Shown in pieces: positions 44,729 through 53,491 of a stretch of 64,000 nt of DNA. The stretch's first letter is position 1, and every line of letters begins with the position of its first letter. The notes under the pieces were generated by a model. It searched no databases, had not been told where the DNA came from, and saw only the letters and a list, made by a program, of their open reading frames with translations. Source of the stretch: an uncultured Roseovarius sp. (GTDB lineage: Bacteria; Pseudomonadota; Alphaproteobacteria; Rhodobacterales; Rhodobacteraceae); contig CANMOU010000001.1 in NCBI GenBank assembly GCA_947499555.1, forward strand, positions 558,001-622,000, in the 5' to 3' direction. Both the position numbers and the translations under genes were made by a program.

Positions 44729-44818
44729 AAGGTCCATATAGGTGTCCGCCCCGTCGCGCGAAACGGCGGGGCGGTGGAAAACTGTCCCGCAAGGACAGCG
44801 GGCAAGGTCTCGCCGATC

Positions 44819-45241
44819 TTAGGCAGGTTTTACATCCTCTTGCGGATTGTCGTGATCCGCCTCGGCTGCACGTTCTTCCATGAACTGGTCAAACTCGGCC
44901 TTGTCGCGCGCATGGCGCAGGCGTTGCAGGAACGCTTCGAAATTCTGCTGCTCTTCCTCCAACCGCCGGATCGTATCGTCCCGATAGGCATCGAATGCCG
45001 TGTTTCCTGTTGGCCGGCTCGTCTGACGGTGACAGCTGCGGTTTCGATGTGATGAACAACTCATCTTCTTGCTCCAGATCATATAGGCCAAAAGTGCCAG
45101 TCCAAGAGGCCAGACCAGGATGAAAGCCAGTACCAGTGCGGCAATCCATGCGCCCTTGCCTTTGTCATCCAACCAGGCTTCGGCACGTTGTAGCCAACCG
45201 GAAAACCCGGTTGTGTGTGATGACGTGGCAGCGATGCTCAT
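44819..45241 (-). CDS. DUF2852 protein
   Basis: 140 residues. A membrane helix (about 32-52, WIAALVLAFILVWPLGLALLAY), a Ser/Arg/Cys-rich linker (SCSSHRNRSCHR), and a C-terminal coiled coil (DDTIRRLEEEQQNFEAFLQRL) match DUF2852, widespread in alphaproteobacteria and without known function. A compound inverted repeat lies directly upstream (45258-45299). Monocistronic. Confidence 0.88.
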   Translation of the reverse strand: MSIAATSSHTTGFSGWLQRAEAWLDDKGKGAWIAALVLAFILVWPLGLALLAYMIWSKKMSCSSHRNRSCHRQTSRPTGNTAFDAYRDDTIRRLEEEQQNFEAFLQRLRHARDKAEFDQFMEERAAEADHDNPQEDVKPA

Positions 45242-45257
45242 GCAATTCCCTTTCTTT

Positions 45258-45299
45258 TCTCAGATTTTGCCAATGTGAATTCTTTTCACATTACTGAGA
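45258..45299. promoter_or_regulatory. Compound inverted repeat upstream of DUF2852 gene
   Basis: Inner arms AATGTGAA/TTCACATT (8 bp, 5-base spacer, 45272-45292) are enclosed by outer arms TCTCAG/CTGAGA (45258-45263 and 45294-45299). It lies 17 bases before the start codon. Candidate operator or 5'-UTR hairpin. Confidence 0.5.
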
Positions 45300-45398
45300 T
45301 TGGGATGAAGGGCGTGCTTTGCAAGAGGCAATGTTAAAAATATTTACATAAGCTCCGAAATTGCGGTTTGATCGAGCTGTTTTTCGATTTTCGCAACT

Positions 45399-45659
45399 CT
45401 AGCAACTACGATTTGTTCCACCTGAACTGGAAGAATTGTGGGTAAGGAGTGTTCGGTTTTTGACAATTGATGACCAATAAAAGCGCCGGTTTGTGAATGT
45501 TGCCTCAGATTTTTGCGCAGCATGCCGTGCCATTGGAGCCTCAGAGCAGAGCAAACGGAGTGGCACGGGCGCGTTCCGGCTTACGTCGTCTGACGGGCTG
45601 CAGGCGGAAAGCAGAACCGCGGCAGCAGTAGAAATGGCGATGAAGTTTCCTTGTCTCAT
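45399..45659 (-). CDS. Small putative lipoprotein
   Basis: 86 residues. MRQGNFIAISTAAAVLLSACS has a good lipobox (LLSA-Cys, Cys at residue 20), and AGGA stands 6 bases before the ATG. The rest is basic and Ser-rich, ending SSSSGGTNRSC, with no recognised domain. It could be real or a chance frame in the AT-richer glnE upstream region; the lipobox and ribosome site favour real. Confidence 0.5.
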   Translation of the reverse strand: MRQGNFIAISTAAAVLLSACSPSDDVSRNAPVPLRLLCSEAPMARHAAQKSEATFTNRRFYWSSIVKNRTLLTHNSSSSGGTNRSC

Positions 45660-45781
45660 ATATGGTCCTTCAAAGAGTGGTGAGTGGATGTCCGAGAACC
45701 TGAGGCAGAAAACTCAAGATTCGGTTTCCGCACACGCGTAAGACCGGCGATCTGTGATTGACGCTTTTTGCAGTTCCCCGC

Positions 45782-48574
45782 ATGGTCACGCGCATGAGTT
45801 TCGTTGCCCGTATGACACGCACGCCGTTGGCCTTTGATCCCGAGGCCGGTCGTGACGTGGTGACGAAATTGCCCGATCTTGGTCCGGAGATTTCTGAACT
45901 GATACAAGGCACAGCCGGGTGCAGCCCTTATCTGAAATCCCTCATCGAGCGTGAGGCGGATTGGCTTCCCAATGCGCTGGAGGATCCGGAAGCGGCATTT
46001 GATGCTTTGCTTGGCGCGCTTGCCGAGGTGCCAGCGGACGCCACGGCATACGCCTTACGCAAAGCGAAGGGACAGATGGCTCTGTTGGTGGCACTTGCCG
46101 ATCTGGCCGGTGTCTGGTCACTCAAGGACGTCACAGGTGCGCTCACGCGATTTGCCGATCACTCTGTCGATTTGGCCTTGCGCACAACACTCGCACCCGA
46201 GTTGCGACGTGGCAAAGTGCCGGGGATGACAGAAAACGATTTGAGTGATGCCGCCGGGATGGTCGTCCTTGCCATGGGAAAGATGGGGGCATGGGAGCTT
46301 AACTACAGCTCGGACATCGACCTTATTTGCCTTTTCGATGACAGCCGTTTCGAAACGGACGCCTTTCATGACGCGCGTGCCAGTTTCGTGCGTGCCACAC
46401 GCAACATGGCGGCACTTTTGAATGATCGCACGGCGGAGGGATATGTGTTCCGCACAGATCTTCGCCTGCGTCCCGATCCGGCGGTAACGCCTGTCTGCCT
46501 GGCCATCACCGCCGCCGAGACCTATTACGAAAGCCTTGGGCGCACATGGGAACGTGCGGCCTACATCAAGGCGCGGGTTGTCACTGGCGACGTGGCGGCG
46601 GGCAATGCTTTTCTGGAGACACTCACGCCTTTCGTTTGGCGCAGGCATCTCGATTTTGCCGCCATTGAAGATGCCCATAACATGCGCCTGCGCATTCGAG
46701 AGCATAAGGGGCTGGGCGGGCAATTGTCGCTGCCCGGACATAACATCAAGCTGGGACGTGGCGGGATCCGCGAAATTGAGTTCTTCACCCAAACCCGACA
46801 GCTGATTTCCGGAGGGCGCGATCCAAGCCTGCGGGTAAGGGGCACGGTCGATGGGCTTGATCGTCTTTGCTCTGCAGGATGGGTGCCCAAGGAGGCCACT
46901 GACACACTGAAAGCCCATTACGCCGCGCATCGTGAGATTGAACACAGGCTTCAGATGCTGCGCGATGCACAGACCCAGACCTTGCCAAACACCGATGCTG
47001 AGTGGGATCGGCTGGCCGCCTTCACCGGCCAATCGACGAAAGACCTGCAGGACGATCTGAAATCGCGCCTCGAAGAAGTCCATGATGTCATCGAAGGGTT
47101 CTTCGCCCCTGAAGAATCCGGCCCGGCGGTGCAACTGCCCGAAGGGCTTGATGCCGAGGTGATCGCACGCTGGCCCACCTATCCGGCGCTTCGGTCTTCC
47201 CGGGCATTGCAGATTTTTCGCCGCTTGCGGCCCGATATCTTGTCTTGTCTCTCGAATGCCTCGACCCCGAGCGAGGCCTTGCGGGCGTTTGATCGGTTCC
47301 TCGCCGGCCTGCCCGCTGGCGTGCAGGTCTTCTCAATGTTCGAGGCCAACCCGCATCTGATTGATTTGCTGGTGGATATCGCCGGGACCTCGCCGGCGCT
47401 TTCGGCCTATCTGTCGCGCAATGCCAGCGTTTTTGATGGCGTCTTGGCCGGGGATTTTTTTGCCGATTGGCCAGGCGAGGCGGCGCTTTTTGCCGAAATC
47501 AGTCATCGGATGAAAAGCGAAGAAGACTATGAACGCAGGCTTGATCTTGTCCGGAGGTGGCACAAGGAATGGCATTTTCGGATTGGCGTCCATCATCTGC
47601 GCGGCCTGATTGATGCCCATGACGCCGGTCGACAATACGCCGATCTTGCGCGCGCAGTTTTGCAGGCGGTCTGGGATGCGGTGCGCGCCCAGTTCGCCAT
47701 CAAGCACGGACCTGAGCCAGGCCGTGGCGCAGCGGTTCTGGGCATGGGGTCGCTGGGCGCGCGGCGGCTTAACGCGGGTTCTGATCTTGATCTCATCGTG
47801 ATCTACGATCCGCTGGATTATACAAGCTCATCCGGGTCACGCCCCCTTGCAACCCGCCCTTACTTCGCGCGCCTCACTCAGGCGCTGATCACCGCGCTTT
47901 CCGCTCCGATGTCGGAGGGTCGGCTTTATGAGGTTGACATGCGTCTGCGCCCATCGGGCAATCAGGGGCCGGTCGCGACAAGCTGGGCGTCTTTTCAGGC
48001 GTACCAGCTTGAAGAGGCTTGGACATGGGAGCATCTGGCATTAACCCGGGCCGAAGTTGTGGCAGGCCCGGAAAGCCTGAGCAGTGACATTGAGACATTT
48101 CGGCAAAGGCTTCTGCGCAAGAAAAGCATTGCCGTGCCGGTGCTTGCCGAAGTGGCCAAGATGCGCGCGCGGATCACCGAAGCCAAGACACCAGAGGGCG
48201 AATGGGACACGAAACTTGGCGCCGGGCGGCTGCAGGAGATAGAGCTTGTCGCACAAGCCGGGGCGTTGCTGAGCGGTGATCCTGCCAGGACTGTTCAGGC
48301 CGGTTTGCGGGCGGGTGTCGCATATGGTTGGCTGAGTGACGCGGACGGAGCGGCGCTGCTCCACGCCTATACGCTTTGTAAGAAGATCGTCCATGTGGCG
48401 CGGTTGGTGAGCGACAAGCCTCTTGAGACGGAGGCGATGGGTAAAGGAGCCCGGTCTTTCTTGTTACGCGAGGCAGGATTTGAATCTCTTAAGTCACTAC
48501 AGAAAGCGGTTGAGCAGGCCACTTCAGAGGCATCTGCTGTGATAGATGCCGCACTCACACGCACACCGGGGTAA
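45782..48574 (+). CDS. glnE: Glutamine synthetase adenylyltransferase/deadenylase GlnE
   Basis: About 930 residues with two nucleotidyltransferase domains. The N-terminal deadenylase carries NYSSDIDLICLFDD and the C-terminal adenylylase LNAGSDLDLIVIYD, each followed by a GlnD_UR-type helical domain. GlnE turns glutamine synthetase off (adenylylation) or on in response to PII and glutamine. The start is uncertain: ATG 45782 is used, with ATG 45794 and ATG 45812 as alternatives, none with a good ribosome site. The next gene follows 5 bases after its stop. Confidence 0.95.
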   Translation: MVTRMSFVARMTRTPLAFDPEAGRDVVTKLPDLGPEISELIQGTAGCSPYLKSLIEREADWLPNALEDPEAAFDALLGALAEVPADATAYALRKAKGQMALLVALADLAGVWSLKDVTGALTRFADHSVDLALRTTLAPELRRGKVPGMTENDLSDAAGMVVLAMGKMGAWELNYSSDIDLICLFDDSRFETDAFHDARASFVRATRNMAALLNDRTAEGYVFRTDLRLRPDPAVTPVCLAITAAETYYESLGRTWERAAYIKARVVTGDVAAGNAFLETLTPFVWRRHLDFAAIEDAHNMRLRIREHKGLGGQLSLPGHNIKLGRGGIREIEFFTQTRQLISGGRDPSLRVRGTVDGLDRLCSAGWVPKEATDTLKAHYAAHREIEHRLQMLRDAQTQTLPNTDAEWDRLAAFTGQSTKDLQDDLKSRLEEVHDVIEGFFAPEESGPAVQLPEGLDAEVIARWPTYPALRSSRALQIFRRLRPDILSCLSNASTPSEALRAFDRFLAGLPAGVQVFSMFEANPHLIDLLVDIAGTSPALSAYLSRNASVFDGVLAGDFFADWPGEAALFAEISHRMKSEEDYERRLDLVRRWHKEWHFRIGVHHLRGLIDAHDAGRQYADLARAVLQAVWDAVRAQFAIKHGPEPGRGAAVLGMGSLGARRLNAGSDLDLIVIYDPLDYTSSSGSRPLATRPYFARLTQALITALSAPMSEGRLYEVDMRLRPSGNQGPVATSWASFQAYQLEEAWTWEHLALTRAEVVAGPESLSSDIETFRQRLLRKKSIAVPVLAEVAKMRARITEAKTPEGEWDTKLGAGRLQEIELVAQAGALLSGDPARTVQAGLRAGVAYGWLSDADGAALLHAYTLCKKIVHVARLVSDKPLETEAMGKGARSFLLREAGFESLKSLQKAVEQATSEASAVIDAALTRTPG

Positions 48575-48579
48575 CAGCC

Positions 48580-48864
48580 ATGAACCGTGATCCGATCGAT
48601 CCCAAGAACCTTATCCGCGAAGCCTATCGCATTGATGGTATCACGGCTGAAGAATGCCGCTCGATCTTTCTCGACTGGGCACTTTCGCTCACCGATGTAA
48701 GCGATCATCGCGCCGCAATAGAAGGCCTTCTGGAACGCTATGGCGTGGAAGAAACAGATCATCCGATGACTGCGGTCCTGAAGGAAGGGCTGGCATCCGC
48801 GCAGGTGCCCAAACGGCGTGGCGGCTGGCGCTCTCGCAACCGTGGTAGCGATCAAAAGAGCTAG
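48580..48864 (+). CDS. Hypothetical protein encoded after glnE (94 residues)
   Basis: An acidic helical protein (LIREAYRIDGITAEECRSIFLDWAL and AAIEGLLERYG) with a basic tail. A small gene of this kind is commonly found next to glnE in Rhodobacteraceae, from memory. It starts 5 bases after the glnE stop, so it is co-transcribed. No catalytic or membrane feature. Confidence 0.75.
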   Translation: MNRDPIDPKNLIREAYRIDGITAEECRSIFLDWALSLTDVSDHRAAIEGLLERYGVEETDHPMTAVLKEGLASAQVPKRRGGWRSRNRGSDQKS

Positions 48865-49027
48865 TTTTCAAACACTTGGGCGACAGTCTTCGCCTTGGAA
48901 GCTCCTTCGTTATTGACCAAATTTGTCTCAAATCAGCCGCAATTCTTAACAAGACTCCTTCGCTATCTGAGGCAGAACCCTGAAAAACTGAGCAGTCACA
49001 AAGCAGCCAGGGTCGAAGGAGGAAAAA

Positions 49028-49675
49028 ATGAACCGTATTCGCACCCTTGCATTTGGGCTATTAGGCCTGGCTTTGGCCGGTTGTTCATCAGTAGATACCG
49101 CCACGCGGAACGCCCCGGCGCAAACGATCACGTCTGGAACCGCCAAACCGGCGCATCAAATTTCCTATGATGTACAGACCATTCGTGTGACCGTGCCAGA
49201 GTCCTTAAGCGTGTCAGAGGCCAACCTGTATCTGCCCAAGGCCGATATTGTCTGGCGCGAAGATCCTGCTGGCAATCGTCATGAGCAGGTCAAGGCGATC
49301 TTTGAAGCAGCAATGCTGAAAGGTGTTGGCAACATGCCAAGAGGCGCGGTGCCGGTCATGCTCGATATACAGGTCACGCGCTTCCACGCCTTAAGCCAGA
49401 AAGCGCGCTACACGGTTGGCGGTGTGCACGATATGGAATTCCTGATCGTTCTGCGGAACCCCGAAACCGGTGCCGCACTTAACGCGCCCCATGCCGTGAC
49501 CGCTGATCTCAAGGCCTTTGGCGGGCGTGCAGCGCTTGACGCCGAGGCGCGGGGCGAAACCCAGAAAGTGCGTATCACCGAGCATCTGGCCAAAGTGATC
49601 GAGATCGAACTGACAAGCCCCGAAGGCTATCAGGCCGGCAAGCACGGCATTTTGGGCTTCCTCAACAGCATCTGA
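49028..49675 (+). CDS. Lipoprotein of unknown function (DUF6778-like)
   Basis: 215 residues. The signal ends in the lipobox LALAGCSS (Cys19). The mature part (VTVPESLSVSEANLYLPKADIVWRED, then VMLDIQVTRFHALSQKARYTVGG) looks like a beta-rich periplasmic domain, similar to what is annotated as DUF6778. A strong GAAGGAGG precedes the ATG. Monocistronic. Function unknown. Confidence 0.82.
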   Translation: MNRIRTLAFGLLGLALAGCSSVDTATRNAPAQTITSGTAKPAHQISYDVQTIRVTVPESLSVSEANLYLPKADIVWREDPAGNRHEQVKAIFEAAMLKGVGNMPRGAVPVMLDIQVTRFHALSQKARYTVGGVHDMEFLIVLRNPETGAALNAPHAVTADLKAFGGRAALDAEARGETQKVRITEHLAKVIEIELTSPEGYQAGKHGILGFLNSI

Positions 49676-49712
49676 CCTTTTCGTCACGCAACAAACCACT
49701 TAAGGGGGCGGT

Positions 49713-50909
49713 ATGACACCGTCCTCTTTACCTGTGATCCGGCTAAAACCCAAAGCCAATGCCGCTGCCATTCGTCATGGTGCCCCATGGGTTTATGACA
49801 ACGAGCTTGTCGCGGATCGGCGGACCAAGGCCATAAAACCGGGCAGTATCGCAATTCTGGAAGATGCCGGGCGGACCCCAATGGCGCTCGTGGCGATCAA
49901 TCCGCAATCGCGCATCATGGCTCGGGTGCTCAGCCGAAACACCGAAGAACAGATTGACCCGGCTTGGTTTGCGGCGCGCATAAAGCGCGCATTGAAGTTG
50001 CGGGAACAACTGTTTGAAGCGCCGTTTTACCGCCTGATCCATGCAGAAGCAGATGGGCTGCCCGGCATCATCATTGATCGTTTCGGCGATGCGGTTGTGA
50101 TCCAGCCGAATGCGGCCTGGGCGGAAGTGCGGCTCTCTGAGATCATTGATGCCTTAACCGAAGTCCTGGACGTTCGCACAATCCTAAAAAACGCGTCTGG
50201 CCGCGCACGGGCGCTCGAAGGGCTAGACGATTTTTCAAGGACACTTGTGGGAGACGCGCCAACAAGCCCATTGGCGGTGCCGATGAACGGTGCGACGTAC
50301 ATGGCCGACCTAACATCCGGACAGAAAACCGGGCTCTTCTTTGATCAACGGCCAAATCACGCCTTTGCGGCAGGTCTGGCCAAGGGTGCAAAAGTGCTTG
50401 ATGTGTTTACTCATGTTGGCGGTTTTGCTCTGGCTGCTCTCAAGGCCGGAGCAAGCTCGGCTTTGGCGGTAGACGGATCTGTCCCGGCGCTTGATCTGGC
50501 GCGTAGCGGGGCAGAGGCCTCGGGCGTTACTGATCGCTTTGCGACCCGACAAGGTGATGCGTTTGACGTTCTCACGCAGCTTAACGATGAAGACGCCCGG
50601 TTTGATCTGGTGATCTGCGATCCACCTGCCTTTGCGCCGAACCGCAAGGCGCTTGAGGCCGGTCTGCGCGCCTATGAGCGCATCGCGCGACTGGCGGCTC
50701 CGCTCGTGGCCCCTGACGGCATTCTGACGCTTTGTTCCTGCTCGCATGCCGCAACTTTGGAGAAGTTTCGAGCGGCATCAATCCGGGGGATTGGGCGGGC
50801 AGGGCGTGAGGCCACATTGATCCACACCGGATGTGCAGGGCCTGATCATCCGCTCCACCCGCATCTGGCCGAAAGCGGCTATCTCAAAGCTTTGTTCTTC
50901 CGGCTATGA
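49713..50909 (+). CDS. RlmI-like 23S rRNA (cytosine) methyltransferase
   Basis: 398 residues. An N-terminal PUA domain (RHGAPWVYDNELV) precedes an EEHEE linker (LIHAEADGLPGIIIDRFGD) and a SAM methyltransferase domain with LDVFTHVGGFALAALKAGA, VICDPPAFAPN and CSCSHA (nucleophile Cys). This is the RlmI/RlmK-type m5C arrangement; the exact rRNA site is inferred. Its stop overlaps the PIN-domain gene start (ATGA, 50906-50909), an unusual pairing. Confidence 0.88.
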   Translation: MTPSSLPVIRLKPKANAAAIRHGAPWVYDNELVADRRTKAIKPGSIAILEDAGRTPMALVAINPQSRIMARVLSRNTEEQIDPAWFAARIKRALKLREQLFEAPFYRLIHAEADGLPGIIIDRFGDAVVIQPNAAWAEVRLSEIIDALTEVLDVRTILKNASGRARALEGLDDFSRTLVGDAPTSPLAVPMNGATYMADLTSGQKTGLFFDQRPNHAFAAGLAKGAKVLDVFTHVGGFALAALKAGASSALAVDGSVPALDLARSGAEASGVTDRFATRQGDAFDVLTQLNDEDARFDLVICDPPAFAPNRKALEAGLRAYERIARLAAPLVAPDGILTLCSCSHAATLEKFRAASIRGIGRAGREATLIHTGCAGPDHPLHPHLAESGYLKALFFRL

Positions 50910-51445
50910 GGGCGGTCCTTGATACCTGCGTGATCTACCCGACGGTGATGCGCGAGATGCTTCTTGGTGTCGCTGGGGAAGGTGTTTTTGCGCCGCTCTG
51001 GTCGGCAAGGATCATCGAGGAATGGCAACGCGCGGCACAGAAACTGGGGCCGGACGGCATGGCTCAGGCTGCTGCAGAAGCGGCATTGCTCAAAGTGCGG
51101 TGGCCCGATGCAGAGGTCACCTGGCCTGCGTCACTTGAAGACCGCCTATGGTTGCCGGATGCGGCGGACACCCATGTTCTGGCGGCTGCGGTGGCCGGAT
51201 CCGCCGATTTGATCCTCACTGTAAATGCAAAGGACTTCCCCAGACATATCCTTGCCGAAGAGGGTGTGAGCCGCGCGGATCCCGATGCATTCCTGATCGG
51301 GATTTATGAGACAGATGCCGATCTGGTTCGTGGCGTCGCGGAACGTGTCCTCACGAAAGCGCGCGCGTTATCCGATGAAGACTGGCAATTGCGCCCGCTT
51401 CTTAAAAAAGCGCGGCTACCACGTCTTGGTAAAGCGCTTGGCTAG
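50906..51445 (+). CDS. PIN-domain protein (RSP_2648 family)
   Basis: 179 residues. PIN nuclease acidic residues are visible: Asp5 in AVLDTCVIYP, Glu of RIIEEWQR, and the Asp pair in LPDAADTHVLAAAV, followed by LILTVNAKDFP. There is no antitoxin gene beside it, unlike VapBC modules. Instead it is coupled by ATGA to an rRNA methyltransferase. That suggests a housekeeping RNA-processing role more than a toxin. It ends 3 bases before the convergent M48 protease. Confidence 0.85.
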   Translation: MRAVLDTCVIYPTVMREMLLGVAGEGVFAPLWSARIIEEWQRAAQKLGPDGMAQAAAEAALLKVRWPDAEVTWPASLEDRLWLPDAADTHVLAAAVAGSADLILTVNAKDFPRHILAEEGVSRADPDAFLIGIYETDADLVRGVAERVLTKARALSDEDWQLRPLLKKARLPRLGKALG

Positions 51446-51448
51446 GCT

Positions 51449-52135
51449 TCAGGCCTCAAGCCAGCGCTGTTCAAGCTTTTCAATCGCCGCAATCCGCTCG
51501 GGCGTCTTGGGATGGCTCATCAGCCACGCCGGTACAGCACCCGCGCGCGATTGTGTAAGCGCCTCCAGCTTCTCAAACAGCGTCTTTTGCGGCGTTGTCC
51601 CGATGCCCGCCTTGGTAAGAAGGGCCGCGGCATAGGCATCTGCCTCATACTCGTCCCCGCGTGACAACCGCGCGGCAAGGACGGTGGTCAGAATGTTGGC
51701 AATCCATACGCCAAGGCCGGGGATGAACCGCGACAGGATCATGGCCAGCGCAGTGCGCAGTGCATTCTGACCAGAGAAATCGATCATCCTGCGGCGCGAA
51801 TGGCCTAATGCGACATGACCAAGTTCATGCGCAATCACGCTGGACAGTTCTTCCGCGCTTACCTCGCCTTGTTGATACTTGCGGTAAAAGCCGCGGGTAA
51901 TGAAGATCCGCCCATCCGGCGCAGCAAGCCCGTTGACCGGGTCGATTTCGTATATGTTGACCTTGACCCGCTCGATGTCGAGCGCCTTAGCGAGCCGGTC
52001 GGTGATCGCCTTGAGCTTGGGATCGGCCAGTTCGGTCGAACGTTCATCCAATTCCCGAGAGGTTCGCCAGACCGAAAACCGGTACATGGCAAGCGCATAG
52101 AGGATCGCAAGAAGAATAGGCAGAACTTTGATCAT
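51449..52135 (-). CDS. M48-family metalloprotease
   Basis: 228 residues. An N-terminal membrane anchor (residues 3-22), then the zinc site HELGHVALGH and the third ligand Glu in RGDEYEADAYAAALL. YEIDPVNGLAAPDGRIFITRG is the usual M48 strand region. It is related to HtpX/LoiP-type membrane or periplasmic proteases. It starts 48 bases after the Hint-protein gene on the same strand; a functional link to Hint maturation is possible but unproven. Confidence 0.9.
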   Translation of the reverse strand: MIKVLPILLAILYALAMYRFSVWRTSRELDERSTELADPKLKAITDRLAKALDIERVKVNIYEIDPVNGLAAPDGRIFITRGFYRKYQQGEVSAEELSSVIAHELGHVALGHSRRRMIDFSGQNALRTALAMILSRFIPGLGVWIANILTTVLAARLSRGDEYEADAYAAALLTKAGIGTTPQKTLFEKLEALTQSRAGAVPAWLMSHPKTPERIAAIEKLEQRWLEA

Positions 52136-52183
52136 GCCCTTGATATGGGGCGCGACCGAGGGGGTGACAAGCCATTTTGCAGG

Positions 52184-53359
52184 TTAAGAGACCAGGCGCG
52201 TGTTGCCGTCACTGTGGCGCCGCGCAAGACGTTTGCTCTTGGGTCCGCTCACAAGGTTTCGTGCCGGCTCCATAGGGAAGTCATTTTCGCGAATCTCTGG
52301 AAAAATTTCATAGATTTCTTCGCGTGCTTCCGGTGAGACGCCATTCAGCGAGACAGGCCCAAGATACATGCTTTCACATTCCGCATCTTCCGCACGGAGG
52401 ATGTGATGGCGGTCGAGAAGAATGTGGTAATAGGTCACCTTCGGCTGAGTGATCTGCTCAATCCCTTCGCAGGCAGCAAGCGTGCGCACCGGTGCCAGAA
52501 CCTCATTCGTGCCAAACATGCGATGGGCAATCTTCGAGCGCACCAGAACGCGGTGCAAGGGAGAGAGAAAGAGATGACGGGTCGGGCGGTTCTCACCCAA
52601 GGCGCCCGGCGCCACGCGAAACGGTCGCAGGTGAGGTTTCTCGCCCAACTCAGACGCCCCAAGCGTCCGGTGCCCGATCCAACGGATCGGTTGCGGGCCG
52701 CTGTCTTTGGTGAGAACCAGATCACCGGCTTTCAATGTTTCGACCGGGCGCGCGCCATCGGGCGTATCAATCAACGTTCCAGCGACAAAACAGGGGGGGC
52801 TGGGCGTGCCCGGATCGGGCGTGGCTTCCTGAAAATCTCCATTTGCGTCGCGGTTGAACGCCGTGCCATTGGGGCCGTCGCTGATAAAGACTTCGCCACC
52901 CATGTCGATTGTGCCGGGAAACCCTGTCGGCGGCGGCAAAACTGTACCGGATTCGCCATAGGTGAACGAGATGAATTCGCCGGTGTTGGTATCGACCAGG
53001 TAGATCGTGTCATTCCGGGTGTTTTCGCCGTCCTCCAGAAAGCCCTGATTACTATTGTTGTCCGGCAGACCGGCATCATAGAACCCGTCGGGCGGTGTCC
53101 CATCATACTGTCCGACAACAGTTGCCGCGCCATTCGGGCCAAGATCGTCACCAGTGTTGAACGAATAAAGAAGACCGCGCTGTGCGCTCCAGATCTGAAC
53201 GCCGCCAAGATCGATATTCACGCCGCCAACAGTGGCAAGTTCGATGAATTCATCGGCCTTGTTGGCGCCGCCATCACCGTCGGTATCAAAGGCGCTGCCC
53301 CCGGCGTTGTCGACGAGGAACTCGCTGAAAAACAAACCATTTGAAAGCGTGACTGCCAT
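52184..53359 (-). CDS. Second Hint-domain protein with lamin-tail-like N-terminus
   Basis: 391 residues. Residues about 5-170 resemble a lamin-tail/LTD-type beta domain with Ca-binding-like acid loops (DTDGDGGANKADEFIEL). Cys190 opens a Hint_2 domain: CFVAGTLIDTPDGARPVETL, then FLSPLHRVLV and YYHILLDRHHILRAE. No RTX repeats or signal peptide are seen. The Hint half parallels that of the protein at 2371-4290 although the N-terminal domains differ, so the Hint domain seems to move between different carriers. Confidence 0.85.
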   Translation of the reverse strand: MAVTLSNGLFFSEFLVDNAGGSAFDTDGDGGANKADEFIELATVGGVNIDLGGVQIWSAQRGLLYSFNTGDDLGPNGAATVVGQYDGTPPDGFYDAGLPDNNSNQGFLEDGENTRNDTIYLVDTNTGEFISFTYGESGTVLPPPTGFPGTIDMGGEVFISDGPNGTAFNRDANGDFQEATPDPGTPSPPCFVAGTLIDTPDGARPVETLKAGDLVLTKDSGPQPIRWIGHRTLGASELGEKPHLRPFRVAPGALGENRPTRHLFLSPLHRVLVRSKIAHRMFGTNEVLAPVRTLAACEGIEQITQPKVTYYHILLDRHHILRAEDAECESMYLGPVSLNGVSPEAREEIYEIFPEIRENDFPMEPARNLVSGPKSKRLARRHSDGNTRLVS

Positions 53360-53491
53360 GACTCCTACCTCGACCGCCTCAATTCGCGTGTAATTTTGTA
53401 CAAATCCTGTGGTTTAAATAGGCAATTTGTTAGCAAAGATTAAGGCCAAGCAGCTGCCCGGCAGGACTTCGCGCAGACCCCAATACCCCGG

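Noticed and set aside
50906-51445. VapC toxin of a toxin-antitoxin pair
   Set aside because: No antitoxin-sized gene on either side; coupled instead to a methyltransferase.
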